This document shows, piece by piece, positions 10,310 through 20,660 of a stretch of DNA of 64,000 bases (position 1 is its first letter; every line of letters starts with the position of its first letter). This DNA comes from Bryoerythrophyllum caledonicum (lineage: Eukaryota > Streptophyta > Bryopsida > Pottiales > Pottiaceae): positions 25,212,786-25,276,785 of the forward strand of contig OZ020519.1 of the NCBI GenBank assembly GCA_963971425.1. The letters are read 5' to 3'. A model generated the notes under the pieces. That model was not told the DNA's origin and did not search any database. It saw only the letters and a list, made by a program, of their open reading frames with translations. The position numbers and the translations under genes were made by a program.

Positions 10310-10857
10310 TCCAGTTGCAACGGCTCAGCAAGAATTCGATAAACTTCTGTTTCTTCTGGTTCTGCTGGCGGAGCTTGAGTTGTCGCACGTGATGGGTCTC
10401 TCTCCCGAAATGCTTCATATCTAATATGTTCCTCTATAATCTTCTTAGCCTTCAGCACCATCTCCGGTGATAACGCTAAACAGGCTAAGACATTGTTGTG
10501 TCTAGCAGTACGTACCACAAGAGAGATGTTCAACCAAAACGTCTGCAAGGATTTGAGGAATTTCACCTGACCTGGATTTTGAAGAAGATTCAAAGGGACA
10601 GGTGCCAAAAGCAACTTCTTCGAAAGAGAAGTCTTCACCTCCGATTGACCTGGACCCACTGCGCATGTAACGTATACCATATCATCACGTCGAAGAGTGA
10701 TTGCTTGGATTTTGCCAAAACTCTTTCCCAACGCCGATTTACGCTTCCCCAGCTCAAAGGGATAATCTGTCACCCATAAGAAGGCGCTCGTCTCATCCAC
10801 TTCCGCGATCCACCAACCGTGGCTCTCCCAGATTCTATCAATATTTGGTGGTGCCAT
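10234..10857 (-). CDS. Element protein C, about 207 aa, unknown function
   Basis: I place the start at the Met of MAPPNIDRIWESHGWW (10857). The frame stays open 27 codons upstream, but that part is read from a nested TTAA-element repeat. Visible segments are WWIAEVDETSAFLWVTDYPF, KIQAITLRRDDMVYVTCAVG and LSKKLLLAPVPLNLLQNPGQ, then a helical stretch (MVLKAKKIIEEHIRYEAFRE) and an acidic, Pro-rich end containing EPLQLDWRPLEGG. The equivalent of that last block in the 5.6-kb relative reads RPIQVDWRPP. C is the first frame of the C-B-A run and would be transcribed from the divergent intergenic region. No family was recognised. Confidence 0.6.
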   Translation of the reverse strand: MAPPNIDRIWESHGWWIAEVDETSAFLWVTDYPFELGKRKSALGKSFGKIQAITLRRDDMVYVTCAVGPGQSEVKTSLSKKLLLAPVPLNLLQNPGQVKFLKSLQTFWLNISLVVRTARHNNVLACLALSPEMVLKAKKIIEEHIRYEAFRERDPSRATTQAPPAEPEETEVYRILAEPLQLDWRPLEGGEEVEANIPPQLLRYRHY

Positions 10858-10915
10858 AACGCAACACTCAAAAAACCTGTATATCATTACAAAACGATAG
10901 TCACTATTAGTATGG

Positions 10916-12010
10916 AATAAGAATTTTTGAACCACCACTCATTGCACAATATTTTTGAACATGCAACACCCCTTGTCTACCTCTAAAAACTTTTGCACTA
11001 CACAAGATCTAAATCCAATACCATCGTGTTAAGCATGTTGTTAGTTCTTATAGGAAAAATAGCATATTAATCCAAATCAATTATTTTCACACATTGTCAT
11101 ACATTTTCGAGGAGAGTACCAAAAAACTTCTACCGTTCCACATAAAACTTTGAGAGCTTCGTATGATCCACTTTTAATTTTTCCTACCACATTATTTGAT
11201 GTAAACCTTTGTATTGACCATTTGGATTCTCATTTCGAACGATATCAAATTCACCTAAAAACATAACGTGAATTGAGAATTTTTGAACCACCACTCATTG
11301 CACACTTAAAAAAAACATGCTACACCCCTTGTCTACCTCTAAAAACTTTTGCACTACACGAGATGTAAATCCAATACCATCGTGTTAAGCATGTTGTTAG
11401 TTCTTTGGTGAAAAAGCATATTAATCCAAGTCAATTATTTTCACACATTGTCACACATTTTCGAGGAGAGTACCAAAAAACTTCTACCTTTCCACATAAA
11501 ACTTTGAGATCTTTGTATGATTCACTTTTGATTATTTCTACGGCATTATGTGATGTAAAGCTTCGTATTGACCATTTGGATTCTCATTTCAAACGATATT
11601 AAGTTCACAAAAAAACATAACGTGAATTGTGAATTTTTGAACCCTCACTCATTGCACAATTTTTTTGAATATGCTACACCCCTTTTCTAACTCTAAACAT
11701 CGGTATATAGAAAATTAACATCATGCTTAACATTATGGTAATTAATTGAGACCTTTTATAGTGCAAAAATGTGACACCAATTGAAATAAAAGACTGCTGA
11801 TCCAAAAAACGCAGGGAAGAAAATGAGCATTTTCACTACTTCAAACATTATAATCTTTCAATCCGTGCGGTGAAACTTTATGACATTTTGTGAGCATATT
11901 ACTTAATAAGTCATCATTGAGATCCTACGGTTAAAACTAAAAAAAAAACATTAATTCTAGAGGCTTTCTAATTTCACAAAAACAAGCAATTTTAACGATA
12001 TTTGGGTTAG
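10916..12010 (+). mobile_element. Degraded TTAA element with internal tandem duplication
   Basis: Shows family hallmarks: TGCACAATATTTTTGAACATG, AACGCAGGGAAGAAAATGA, AATCTTTCAATCCGTGCGG. A unit of about 355 bp beginning GAATTTTTGAACCACCACTC occurs at about 10919 and 11276, with a third start near 11630, giving about two full tandem units. The left terminus is missing and the right terminus has decayed near 12005. It lies directly upstream of frame C and supplies its immediate 5' flank. Confidence 0.65.
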
Positions 12011-12200
12011 ATATTCTCTACATTATTTATGGACCAAGGTACTTGGGGTATCAATATCTAGGGTATGACGACCAGGGTATGAGCTCCTTGGTACCACACG
12101 CGGTTATCAACCGGTGTATCAAATTAGGGTTTGGATTAGGGTTTCGATTTCTGGGTATCAATAAGGATATCAATCCTTTGCTCAAGTGGGTAGTCCTAGG

Positions 12201-12224
12201 AGGGGTGTGCGCGCGCACACCCCT
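12201..12224. repeat. Perfect 24-bp GC-rich palindrome
   Basis: The halves are AGGGGTGTGCGC and GCGCACACCCCT, centred at 12212/12213. A degenerate relative (GGGGTGTCCGCGCGCACA) lies at about 12867-12884, so the two bracket the purine-rich and GC-rich insert between them. It could be a terminal structure of that insert or a DNA cruciform/protein site. Confidence 0.7.
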
Positions 12225-12866
12225 GGTAGAAGTTGTGATGAGGCTGTGAGTGAGAGGGTAGGGTTAGGAGGAGGGAGACAATGTGTGGGAGGTGTGAGGA
12301 GATGTGTGGGAGAGATGGGTTTATGTGGGCGGGGAAGGTGTGAGGGAGGGGAGGAAGTTGTGGGAGGTGTGAGGGAAGTTGTGGGCGGCAAGGGTTTAGG
12401 AGAGAGAAGGAGAGAGTGGGTGAGGAAAATTGTGTGTGGGTGAGTGGGGGAAAGAGAGAGGAAAAAAAAAACATGGCATGCCTGGGCCACGGCAGCGCCA
12501 CGCCTGCCCGCGCAAGGCAGCGCCTGCGCGGCAGGGCTGGCAGCGCCTGTGGGCAGGGCTGGCAGCTCCTGCGCGGCAGGGCCTGTGCCGTGTAGGGCCC
12601 GCGCACGGCAGCGGTGTTGCGAGCAGGGCTCGTGCATGGCTGTGCGTGCGCCGGGCCAGCGCTTACGGCAGCGCCTTTGAGCACATGGTTTAGAGTGTGT
12701 GAGGGTAGGATAGGAGGCCGCGGCAATGAAATGGGAAGGAGGCGTCGCACCTGCGAAGCCGCGCAACGAGGAGGTTGACTGCCACACTTGATCGCGGAGG
12801 AAGCTATTGATTTGATTTTTGCTTCGATGTGTTTGGATTAGCTTGGTGGAGGAGCACCAGCAGTAG
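12225..12866 (+). repeat. G-rich then GC-rich low-complexity insert
   Basis: 12225-12470 is GTG/GAGG-rich on the plus strand. 12480-12680 is very GC-rich with imperfect repeats of GGCAGCGCCTGCGCGGCAGG. Composition differs sharply from the AT-rich surroundings. Long frames on both strands (up to 233 codons) result from the lack of AT-rich stops and the Pro/Thr/Ser repeats, and I do not call them genes. Origin unknown. Confidence 0.5.
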
Positions 12867-12954
12867 GGGGTGTCCGCGCGCACAGCTCTAGCTCAAGGTT
12901 ACTTTGGGAGGCGTCACGCGATTTCCACGTCACGCGAATATGTTGACTAGGGTT

Positions 12955-13095
12955 TGGATTCGTGGTTGTGGCGGCTAGGGTTTGATGGCGGCGGCTAGGT
13001 TTTGGCGGCGATGGCTAGGGTTTGGTGGTGGTGGCTAGGGTTTGGTGACGGCGGCTAGGGTTTTGGAACTAGGGTTTAGGTTCTTCTGTGTAGAG
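12955..13095 (+). repeat. Telomere-like GGCTAGGGTTTGG repeats
   Basis: About seven occurrences of CTAGGGTTT in roughly 140 bp, many inside a longer unit GGCGGCTAGGGTTTGGTG with a GGT/GGC-rich spacer. It resembles plant telomere units (TTTAGGG) but the spacing is irregular. AGGGTTT motifs (telo-box) are also common upstream of plant ribosomal and translation genes, so this may be promoter sequence for the element's plus-strand gene. Confidence 0.55.
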
Positions 13096-13926
13096 GCTAG
13101 GGTTTCAAGTAGTGCGCTGATGTGCCATATTGAGGATTTTGTGCAATACTACGAGCTGCTCTTTTGACTCAGTTTATGAGGTTTTGGTGTCATTTTTTCA
13201 CTATAACAACGCTTGCACTCTCTAGTTGTTGACTGCTATCATGTTTTCTTGTTGAAATTGCAAGTTTGTACATACTCCAGTTGGTGTTCTCATTTATGAA
13301 TTCAAACATTGGTACTCACCTAACACTAACGTAATTCTGTCTGAACTTCAATCATCATGAACATAACCCTTGAGTTCCTCACTTTCAGAATTGAAACAAA
13401 GTTAGAAGCTTACCAAGTTCGCAAAAATCTCCTCGATGTGCAAATTTCCTCCAATCAACACAGTATACAAATTTGACAAAAATTAGTGAATGAAGTAAAA
13501 ATGCACATAGCCTTGAGGTTTTGATTGCAAGAGTGCCCACCTTAGAAACTGCGAAGAGAAATGACCTCTAGGTTTGCATAGAAACCTTTTATCCATGTTG
13601 GAACCTTGTGCCTCAAGTTTACTAGTAAAAATTTGACTTTAAGAACTTTGGACCGTTTGCTTTGTTTCTCCATATGTTAATTTTTTCAATATATTATACT
13701 AAAATTTCGGGCTATATGTAATACGAAGATACATATAGGATTTTTTATCACATAGTTTACCATATAAACTTTATGCATGTGTTGCAGGTAAAGGGGGAAG
13801 GGTTGAGAAACATGTCGAACAACAACGACGGAATGGTGATATAATGTTGAACGCCATCAAGCATCAGTGCGTGTACCGCTAACACCTGCAACGTATCTTG
13901 AGGTAAACATTTATTTTTATACAAGT

Positions 13927-14878
13927 TTAACCCCTAAGGTACCAAGTGTCCAAAACGGGCTTTTTGAAAGTTTGGTCAGGTTCCTATGGTGTCAATTTCC
14001 AACATTCTTCTTTGAAGTTTTTATAATAAAAAGACATTACCAAGACCTTAGTGGGAAAACAATTTGTACCTAAATTGGACATTTGATGAAAAAGTTATAG
14101 GGTTTTGAATTTTAATGGGGAGGGCGGGCACCTCCGGCACCTCCAAAAACTTTTGATAGGACACTCTATTGAAAGTGAGATTTTCATTACTTGCAAGTAA
14201 TATTATTTCCCTTCATATTGTCCAAAAAAAATTCTTGTCTTTAGTGAAAAATAGCATACCAACCCAAGTCAAACATTTTCACACATTGTCACTCATTGTC
14301 GGGCAAGGTACCAAAAAAACTTCTTGTTTTCCAAATAAAACCTAGATATTTTCATATTTTTCACTTTTTATTTTTTCCACATCAATATGTAATGTAAACC
14401 TTCATATTAACCATTCAGATTGTCAATCAAAAACATAATAAGTCAAAAAGAAATTAAACTGTGAATTAACAAATTTCAAGCCTCCACTCCTTGCACACTT
14501 TTTTTGAATATGCTACACCTGGTTTCTACCTCTAAAAAATAAAATGTAAGGAGCTCACATCATGCTTAACAAGATGGTAATAGATTTAGACCTTTTGTAG
14601 TGAAATTTTTTGACACTAACTGAAGTCAACATCTATTGATCCACTAAACGCAGGGAAGAAAATGAACCATTTAGTTGACTTCAAACACTATAATTTTTTA
14701 ATCCGTGGGGACAAAGTTTTTGAAATTTTGTACATGTATTACTTAATAAGCCTTTATTGAGATCCTACGGTCAGAACTAAAAATCAAAGTTTTTGTTTCC
14801 TTCTTTATTCGTTGCACTAGAATCCATTTAGTTTGAAGTGTTTTTGGTGTAAAACTGTTACGATACCTTAGGGGTTAA
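13927..14878 (+). mobile_element. TTAA element of the 950-bp family, well preserved
   Basis: TTAA at 13927-13930 and 14875-14878 bracket CCCCTAAGGTACCAAGTGTC and CGATACCTTAGGGG. The interior has no long frame. The flanks (TACAAGT | GATTGATT) occur joined by a single TTAA at 47069-47072 in the 5.6-kb relative, so that site is the unoccupied target. This fixes the boundaries and shows a TTAA duplication, as piggyBac-type elements make. No transposase in the window could move it. Confidence 0.85.
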
Positions 14879-15168
14879 GATTGATTCTTGATTGATCTTT
14901 TGTACTATGTTGTTTGTAGAATAACCTTTATGTGGACGTACAAATCCATTATTTAATTAGCGATTGTAACAAGTTCCAATGGTGTCAATAATAGCAAGTA
15001 GAGAACATGGTTCATTTTCTTCCCTAGGTTCAGTGAATTCCCTTCGTTTCAGTTCACTTGGATTCAAAAGATTGCATCACACATGATCTAGGTTCATAAT
15101 CATCATGTGAAGATTGATTGGTTCCATTATTCACCAATGTTTAGGAATGCAAAAGAGGTGTAGCATAT

Positions 15169-16116
15169 TTAACCCCTAATGGATCAAGTGTCAAAAATTG
15201 GCTTGTTGAATGTTTGGTCAGGTTTCTATGGTGTCAATGTCCAATATTCCTCTTTGTAAATTTTACTATAGAAAGGCATTACCAAAACCTTAGTGGGAAA
15301 ATAATTTTTACGTAAATTGGACATTTGATCAAAAAGTTATAGGGTTATAAATTTAAAATGGAGAGAGCAAACAAGTTGGGCACCTCCAAAAACTTTTGCT
15401 AGGACACTCTGTTGATTGTGAGATTTTTTGTACTCAAAAGTAAAATGATTTCCCTTGATGTTGCCAAAATAAGTTCTTGTCTTTATTGAAAAATAGCATA
15501 CCAACCCAAATCAAACATTTTCACACATTGTCAGTCAGTGATGGGCAAGGTACCAAAAAAACTTCTTGATTTCCAAATAAAACCTAGATATCTTTTTATT
15601 TTTCACTTTTTTTTTCCAGTACAATATGTGGTGTAAACCTTCTTATTGACCATTTCAATTACCAATCTAAAACATATTAAGTTCACAAAAAATTACAGTG
15701 TGAATCAACAAATTCCGAACTTTGACTCTTTGCACAGTTGTTTTGAATATGCTACACCTTTTTTCTCCCTCTAAAAATTGGTGTACAAGGAACTAACATC
15801 ATGCTGAACAAGATGGTTAAGGATTTAGACCTTCTGTAAAAAAAAAATTGACACGAAGTGAAGTCAAAGTCTGCTGATCCACTACACGCAGGGAAGTAAA
15901 TGAACCATAAGATTCACTTCAAACAGTATAATCTTTCAATCCGTGCGGCCAAAGTTTCCGAATGTTTTTTTAATTATTAATTAATAAGTCGTAATTGAGA
16001 AACTACGGTCAAAACTAGAAATAAAAGTTTTTGTTTCATTTTTTGTTCGTTGCACTGGAATCCAACAATTTAGAAGTGTTTTTGGTGTAACACTATCATT
16101 GTACCTTCAGGGTTAA
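15169..16116 (+). mobile_element. TTAA element of the 950-bp family
   Basis: TTAA at 15169-15172 and 16113-16116 bracket CCCCTAATGGATCAAGTGTC and TTGTACCTTCAGGG. The same insertion is present, truncated, at 47369 in the 5.6-kb relative, so it predates the split of the two large elements, whereas the 13927 copy came later. Its flanks (AGGTGTAGCATAT and CCGTGCAAGGAGTTCATG) are themselves an older, diverged member of the same family. Confidence 0.8.
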
Positions 16117-16334
16117 AGATTCCGTGCAAGGAGTTCATGTTCTAAAAATTCTTAATTTTCTCATTTCAAAGCAGTTTTATCAAAAGGTACAATATCATCA
16201 TCATATTTTGAACAGTAAATATGTGTTTAGAAACATACCTTTTATCAGATGAATGGTGCTTTGAAGGTTAACAATTAGTAAATGTATTTTGACTAATGTG
16301 CAGCCATAATGTTCCTATTTTTTCAATAGTGATA

Positions 16335-19300
16335 ATGGAGAGCCGCACGATTCAGACTCCTTTGATACGGCCACACATCGAAACGGACAATATGCCTTCT
16401 AATAGCTCTGTGGGGGCCCGATTAGTATGAGCAGCACGTGCAAGGCAAATTCAACAGAGATCTGTTGGGATCATGACTTCTGAATTGGAAAGGGTAGTAG
16501 AATTGCTTTCAGAAAGAGGAGATGTGGTGGGCTTAGCAACGAGGGAGCATGCATTCAAAAGTGGCATGGAATTCAATGGGTCGAAGTTGTTCCCATTCGA
16601 GGTGGCGGTGCGTATCAATAGGGTAGATGATGCATTGCATTGGACCGGAGAGATTGTAGGAGAACGCCTTGGCATGTGTGTGGGCTTGATCATTCGTTGG
16701 CATCGATCTTTGCTACGTGTAGTGGCTACAGAACCTGATATCACAGGTGTCCATGGTGACATTGGATCACAGATAGCGCCTGCAGAAGTGATGGCGTCAG
16801 AATTTGATTTTCCTGAGTTCATCAACACACCAAGATCCACCCAGAGGTCTCGACGCAGTGGTCATGCTTCAAACGCCATAGATGAAAATTCGTCGTCTTC
16901 CCAATCTACTCCCTCAAATATCCAAGATTTGCCCCATGTAGATGGATTTGCTTATGTTGGACCAGCACGTCGTCCATATTCTATGCAAAATAGCAGAAGG
17001 AGAGATTCAAGGGAGCCATCATTGACAGAAGCTGCACCATCTAAGGTATTGCTTAGAAGCGTGCAAATTGCAATGGCACAAGGAGGATGCAAACGTAATT
17101 GTTTGAGGGACGTTCCACCAAGGTATCTATTGGACATGCGATATAATGCATGGGGTAGTGAGTTTTCAGTTCGAAGTACGTGGATGAAACAGATGCTGGT
17201 TTCTTTTTACACAAGGTCGGAAGGAACTCGTCGAGACAAGTTTGTAACAAAGTTAGATGGGAAAGAAGTTTGCAATGCTTGCTACGCTCTTGGGGTTGGA
17301 TATTCACAGAGGCGCTTTAAGCAATTGAAGAAGGACTGTCTAATATATGGAAGAGTGACATCGATTCACAGCAATACCCTTTCAGATCCAATAAGAGAGA
17401 GTACTAGAATGTCTGCAGCAGAGGCTTGCTTTAAATCGTTTGTCGATGAAGCTGGTTGTCCTCAACCTCATCGTTGTATTCGCCGTAAGAGTGACAACGA
17501 AGTGGTGCCTCTCATTCTTCTTCCTATGAATACATCCAAATTTGATGTATTCAATTACGTGAACGAGGAGGTCAAGAGAATTTGTAATGGAGAAACCAAT
17601 TCTATGAGTTCGTTCCGGAGGATGTGGCACATCAAGTATCCCCACGTTCAGGTACCTCCATTCTCGAGATTCTCAAAGTGTTATCATTGTTGAGAGTATA
17701 AATGTGCCATGGAGGGAACCACCAATGCGGATGCAAGGATAAAGATAAAGGAGTTGTTTATGTTGCATCTGCGCAATCAGATGGAAGAACGTAGGCATTA
17801 TTGGATATTCAAGAGGTCGTGTTATATTAGCCCTGAGTTGTACATGTGCATCATAGTGGATGGCATGGACCAAAACACGACCATGGTACCGAGGATGCGG
17901 CAGACTGTGAAGAACATTGAACATCGGTTTGTGAAGACCCATCTATGTGGTGCTCTTGTACATGGGATTGGTTTATATTGCGACGTGTGGTTTGGGGCTC
18001 ACCACAAACACGATAGCAATCAAGTCGTGAGTACATTGTTGTACGTGATTGGAGATGTGCTGCGGAGGAGGGGTTTTTTGCCACCAATACTGCAAATTCA
18101 GGCCGACAACTGCACGCGTGAGAACAAAAACATTTATATGTTTGCTCTATGTGCTACATTGGTGGGATTGGGGTTTTTTCAGGAGGTGGAACTATCTTTT
18201 CTTATAGTAGGCCATACCCACGAAGATATTGATCAACGCTTCAGTTGTATATCAAATACGTTGAAGAGGTCGGACGTCGACTCGTTGAAGGAAATGATTA
18301 GTCTTATAGAACGAGGAACATCTCCTACAGAAGCATTTGTTAGCGCCCGGCTGCTAGAGAATGTATGGATTGGAAATTGTTCATAACTCCTCACTTATTG
18401 ACAGGTCAAGATTCATTGGTGGGCATAACATTTCCGCACCACATGCGATTCTATATGGACAATCGAGCAGCGACTCGTGACGTTCGAGTACAACACAAAC
18501 ATTATTGCAAGGATCTATGGGGACCGGAGGCAGGGACGAAAACTTTGAGGTCGTTGCCAAATAGGGATGAACGACCATCGTTTGCGGAAGTATTTGCAGC
18601 GGACGAACGAGAGTTGAAGGCGTTGGATGACTTCATTGCATATAAGCAAAGGTGCATTCAAAGGTTGCAGCATGAGGACAAGAATCGTGAGGCAAAAGTA
18701 GAGGCTGAAAGATTGAAACTCTATTTAGCTGAATTTCCACATAAAGATCGTAGCAATGAGCATCGTACCTCACCGTTTTGGCCTTCAGAGTTCTCCAACA
18801 CCGGACCTACAGGGAGCGCATCTTTGGATGTAATGGATGGTGCAAGTGAAGAAAATCGCGAGGTAAATGTCGAAGAGCAGGTAGTGGCCATGCTTCCAAA
18901 TGCCGAGGCTCGAGGATACTTTGGTCCTCGTAGAGGAAGACCCTCTAATCAAGCAGTGCGTAGGGCACAACAAACAGAGCGCAACTATGTTGAGGAACGC
19001 GCCGAAGAAGGAGCAATGTATGAAGATAATCATGACCCATTTCCACCATTTAATCCACAATCTGATATCCGTTGTGGATAGTTTGTAGCCTTGAGTGTTG
19101 ATCGAACAGAGATAGAAGGCGGTGTACCATTCTATGTCGGGAAAGTGATTGACGAAGGAAAAAACCGACGGAGACTTAAGATTAAGGTTTGTTGGTATTG
19201 GCCCATCATCCAAAGGGGGGTTGCTGATGGACATGGGTCTTCTGCACAACGGTATGCAAATTGCATGGATTCATTCTGGGAGCCATCTGGGGAGTGTCAT

Positions 19301-19525
19301 AGTTGGGTAGAGAAAGATGCATGCATTTTTTCATGGGTAGACACACCGGAAAGAACCATGTCCGGGGCCAGCGGGTGCAAAAAGCGCAATGTATTTGGAG
19401 TGCAGGTTGAAAGCAGGATTCGCATTCTTCAATCGGCAAAGGCCCACATCCTACAATATATTGCAATGCAAACCGAAGCTATCGATGACGACCGTTTGCA
19501 AGCAGCCCTAAATTCTGTGGAGTAG
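16335..19525 (+). pseudogene. DUF7869-like putative transposase gene, decayed
   Basis: A gene of about 1,060 codons in one dominant reading. A Met at 16335 (MESRTIQTPLIRPH) is in frame with the long stretch from 16473, interrupted by TGA at 16428. The frame runs to a TGA at 17691 and continues in the same frame to 18386. It shifts near 18365-18405 and is again broken by a TAG at 19079, where the copy at 40985 reads through. Motifs: an early CYHC pair, VDGMDQ (17856), LQIQADNCTRENKN (about 18094) and LIVGHTHEDIDQRFS (about 18200). From memory these are hallmarks of DUF7869-type proteins and look like the acidic residues of an RNase H fold. The tail (PFYVGKVIDEG, KVCWYWP, CIFSWV) resembles a small beta-barrel reader domain. 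It is probably the element's transposase relic; function is inferred. Confidence 0.65.
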
Positions 19526-20097
19526 ATAGTGTGCCTTTATGAGAGTATACTAGTTGTGTATATTAATAGATATATAGTGTATGTGTAAGAGTAGTATATT
19601 CTAAGGGTGATGTAAGACGTTATGTCATTAATCCTATAGAGTAAAGGTAATTTTACTATTGGTGCTAAGTCCATTTGTAGAAGAATCTATATTTAGTTTC
19701 CACCATTGTATGCATTATATACTACGTTGAATATCTTTTAATCAATTGCCAACCCTTGCATAAAGTATGTTTTTCTGTGATTACGCCTGTTTGTATACTA
19801 CAATCCTTCAAATCTATCTTTGAAATATTGTGAAACTATATTAAATAGACATTTATCTAATATTAACGAGGGGCCACCACAAATTAGTTGAAAATGCCAA
19901 AAAATTGCTTCCAATATTAACAACCATGATTGTACGTAATATTGTTGTAGAAGCTCAATTTTTTTTTTTGGAAATCTTTTTTTTTCTTTGATTTTTTTTT
20001 GCAATTTTGCAATTTTGCCACTTTTGTTCGCAATGGCCGCCACTGTACTCAAGTGCACTTTTATATGGCCAAGTGCATAATTGCTTAATTGCGTGTT
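19526..20097. promoter_or_regulatory. Right subterminal region of the 13.8-kb element
   Basis: The 570 bp after the plus-strand gene are conserved in three copies (here, 41430-41993 and 47985-48547), including GGTGATGTAAGACGTTATGT, a homopolymer stretch and TTGTTCGCAATGGCCGCC. AAGTGCA motifs occur near both element ends (AAGTGCACTT and CCAAGTGCATAA here, TGCACTTAGCCAAGTGCAC at the left), candidate transposase-binding repeats. The 3' end of the gene's transcript must also lie here. Confidence 0.5.
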
Positions 20098-20660
20098 TAT
20101 TGTCAACTTTGGCACCCTCCCTAGGTGAAAAAATTGTTAATTGACCATGAAGTTTTTGGCACAAGATCTTCTTCATGTTGATAACATGTGTGCCAAAATT
20201 CAAAGCCAGAAGATGAATACAAAAAACCATCTTCAAAATCTACAAGAATATGTAGCTACGAGAAACAATTTTGAATATCCTTTATTCTATTCATCATGTG
20301 GCCTTGGAATTTGGCACACTTATTATTAACATAGAGGTGGTCTCATGCTAAAAATTCCATGGGCAAAAAAAATTCTTTCAATCCTTGGGAGGGTGTCAAA
20401 GTTGGTTAGGTGTGAATGGCTCACAACTACATATCTTGGTAGATTTTGAATATCGTTTTTTGTATTCATCTTCTGGCCTTGAAATCTGGCACACATATTG
20501 TCAACATAAAGGTGATCTTGTGCCAAAAATTTCATGGTAATTTGACAATTTTTCAGCCCTCAAGAGGGAGCCAAAGTTGGCAACAGTGTACTGTGGAAAC
20601 GTACAAAATTAAAAAAGTACGTATACTTGTGTGAGGGTACTGTACAAGCATTAGATGATG
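20098..20660. repeat. Right part of the interrupted foldback
   Basis: 20098-20325 continues the direct unit found left of the element (TTTGGCACCCTCCCTAGG, TTGGCACAAGATC). 20326-20660 is the reverse complement of about 5440-5820, ending near GTATACTTGTGTGAGGGTAC. Together with 5440-6295 this reconstructs an inverted-repeat element into which the 13.8-kb element inserted. Confidence 0.7.

Larger units (their letters stand above)
6296..20097. mobile_element. 13.8-kb TIR DNA transposon with divergent genes
   Basis: The terminal inverted repeats are 32 bp with one mismatch (6296-6327 and 20066-20097), beginning AACACGCAATTAAGCAATTA. The flanks give TA on both sides; a 5-bp duplication TATTA/TATTG is also possible. 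Contents, left to right: three overlapping minus-strand frames (6894-10857), a repeat-filled divergent intergenic region (10.9-16.3 kb), and a plus-strand DUF7869-like gene (16335-19525). The element is nested in a foldback (5440-6295 / 20098-20660) and hosts at least three TTAA elements. I see no capsid-like, polymerase-B-like or retroviral-type integrase protein, so I treat it as a plain DNA transposon. A deleted relative (42941-48547) shares both ends. The superfamily is not assigned. Confidence 0.75.

Noticed and set aside
12182-12883. Long minus-strand frames rich in Pro, Ser and Thr
   Set aside because: They follow from G-rich and GC-rich simple repeats; no start context, domain or copy in the related element.
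6296-20097. Reading the large element as a virus-like (Polinton-type) element
   Set aside because: No capsid-like, protease, DNA polymerase B, packaging ATPase or retroviral-type integrase sequence is visible; size and TIRs alone are not evidence.
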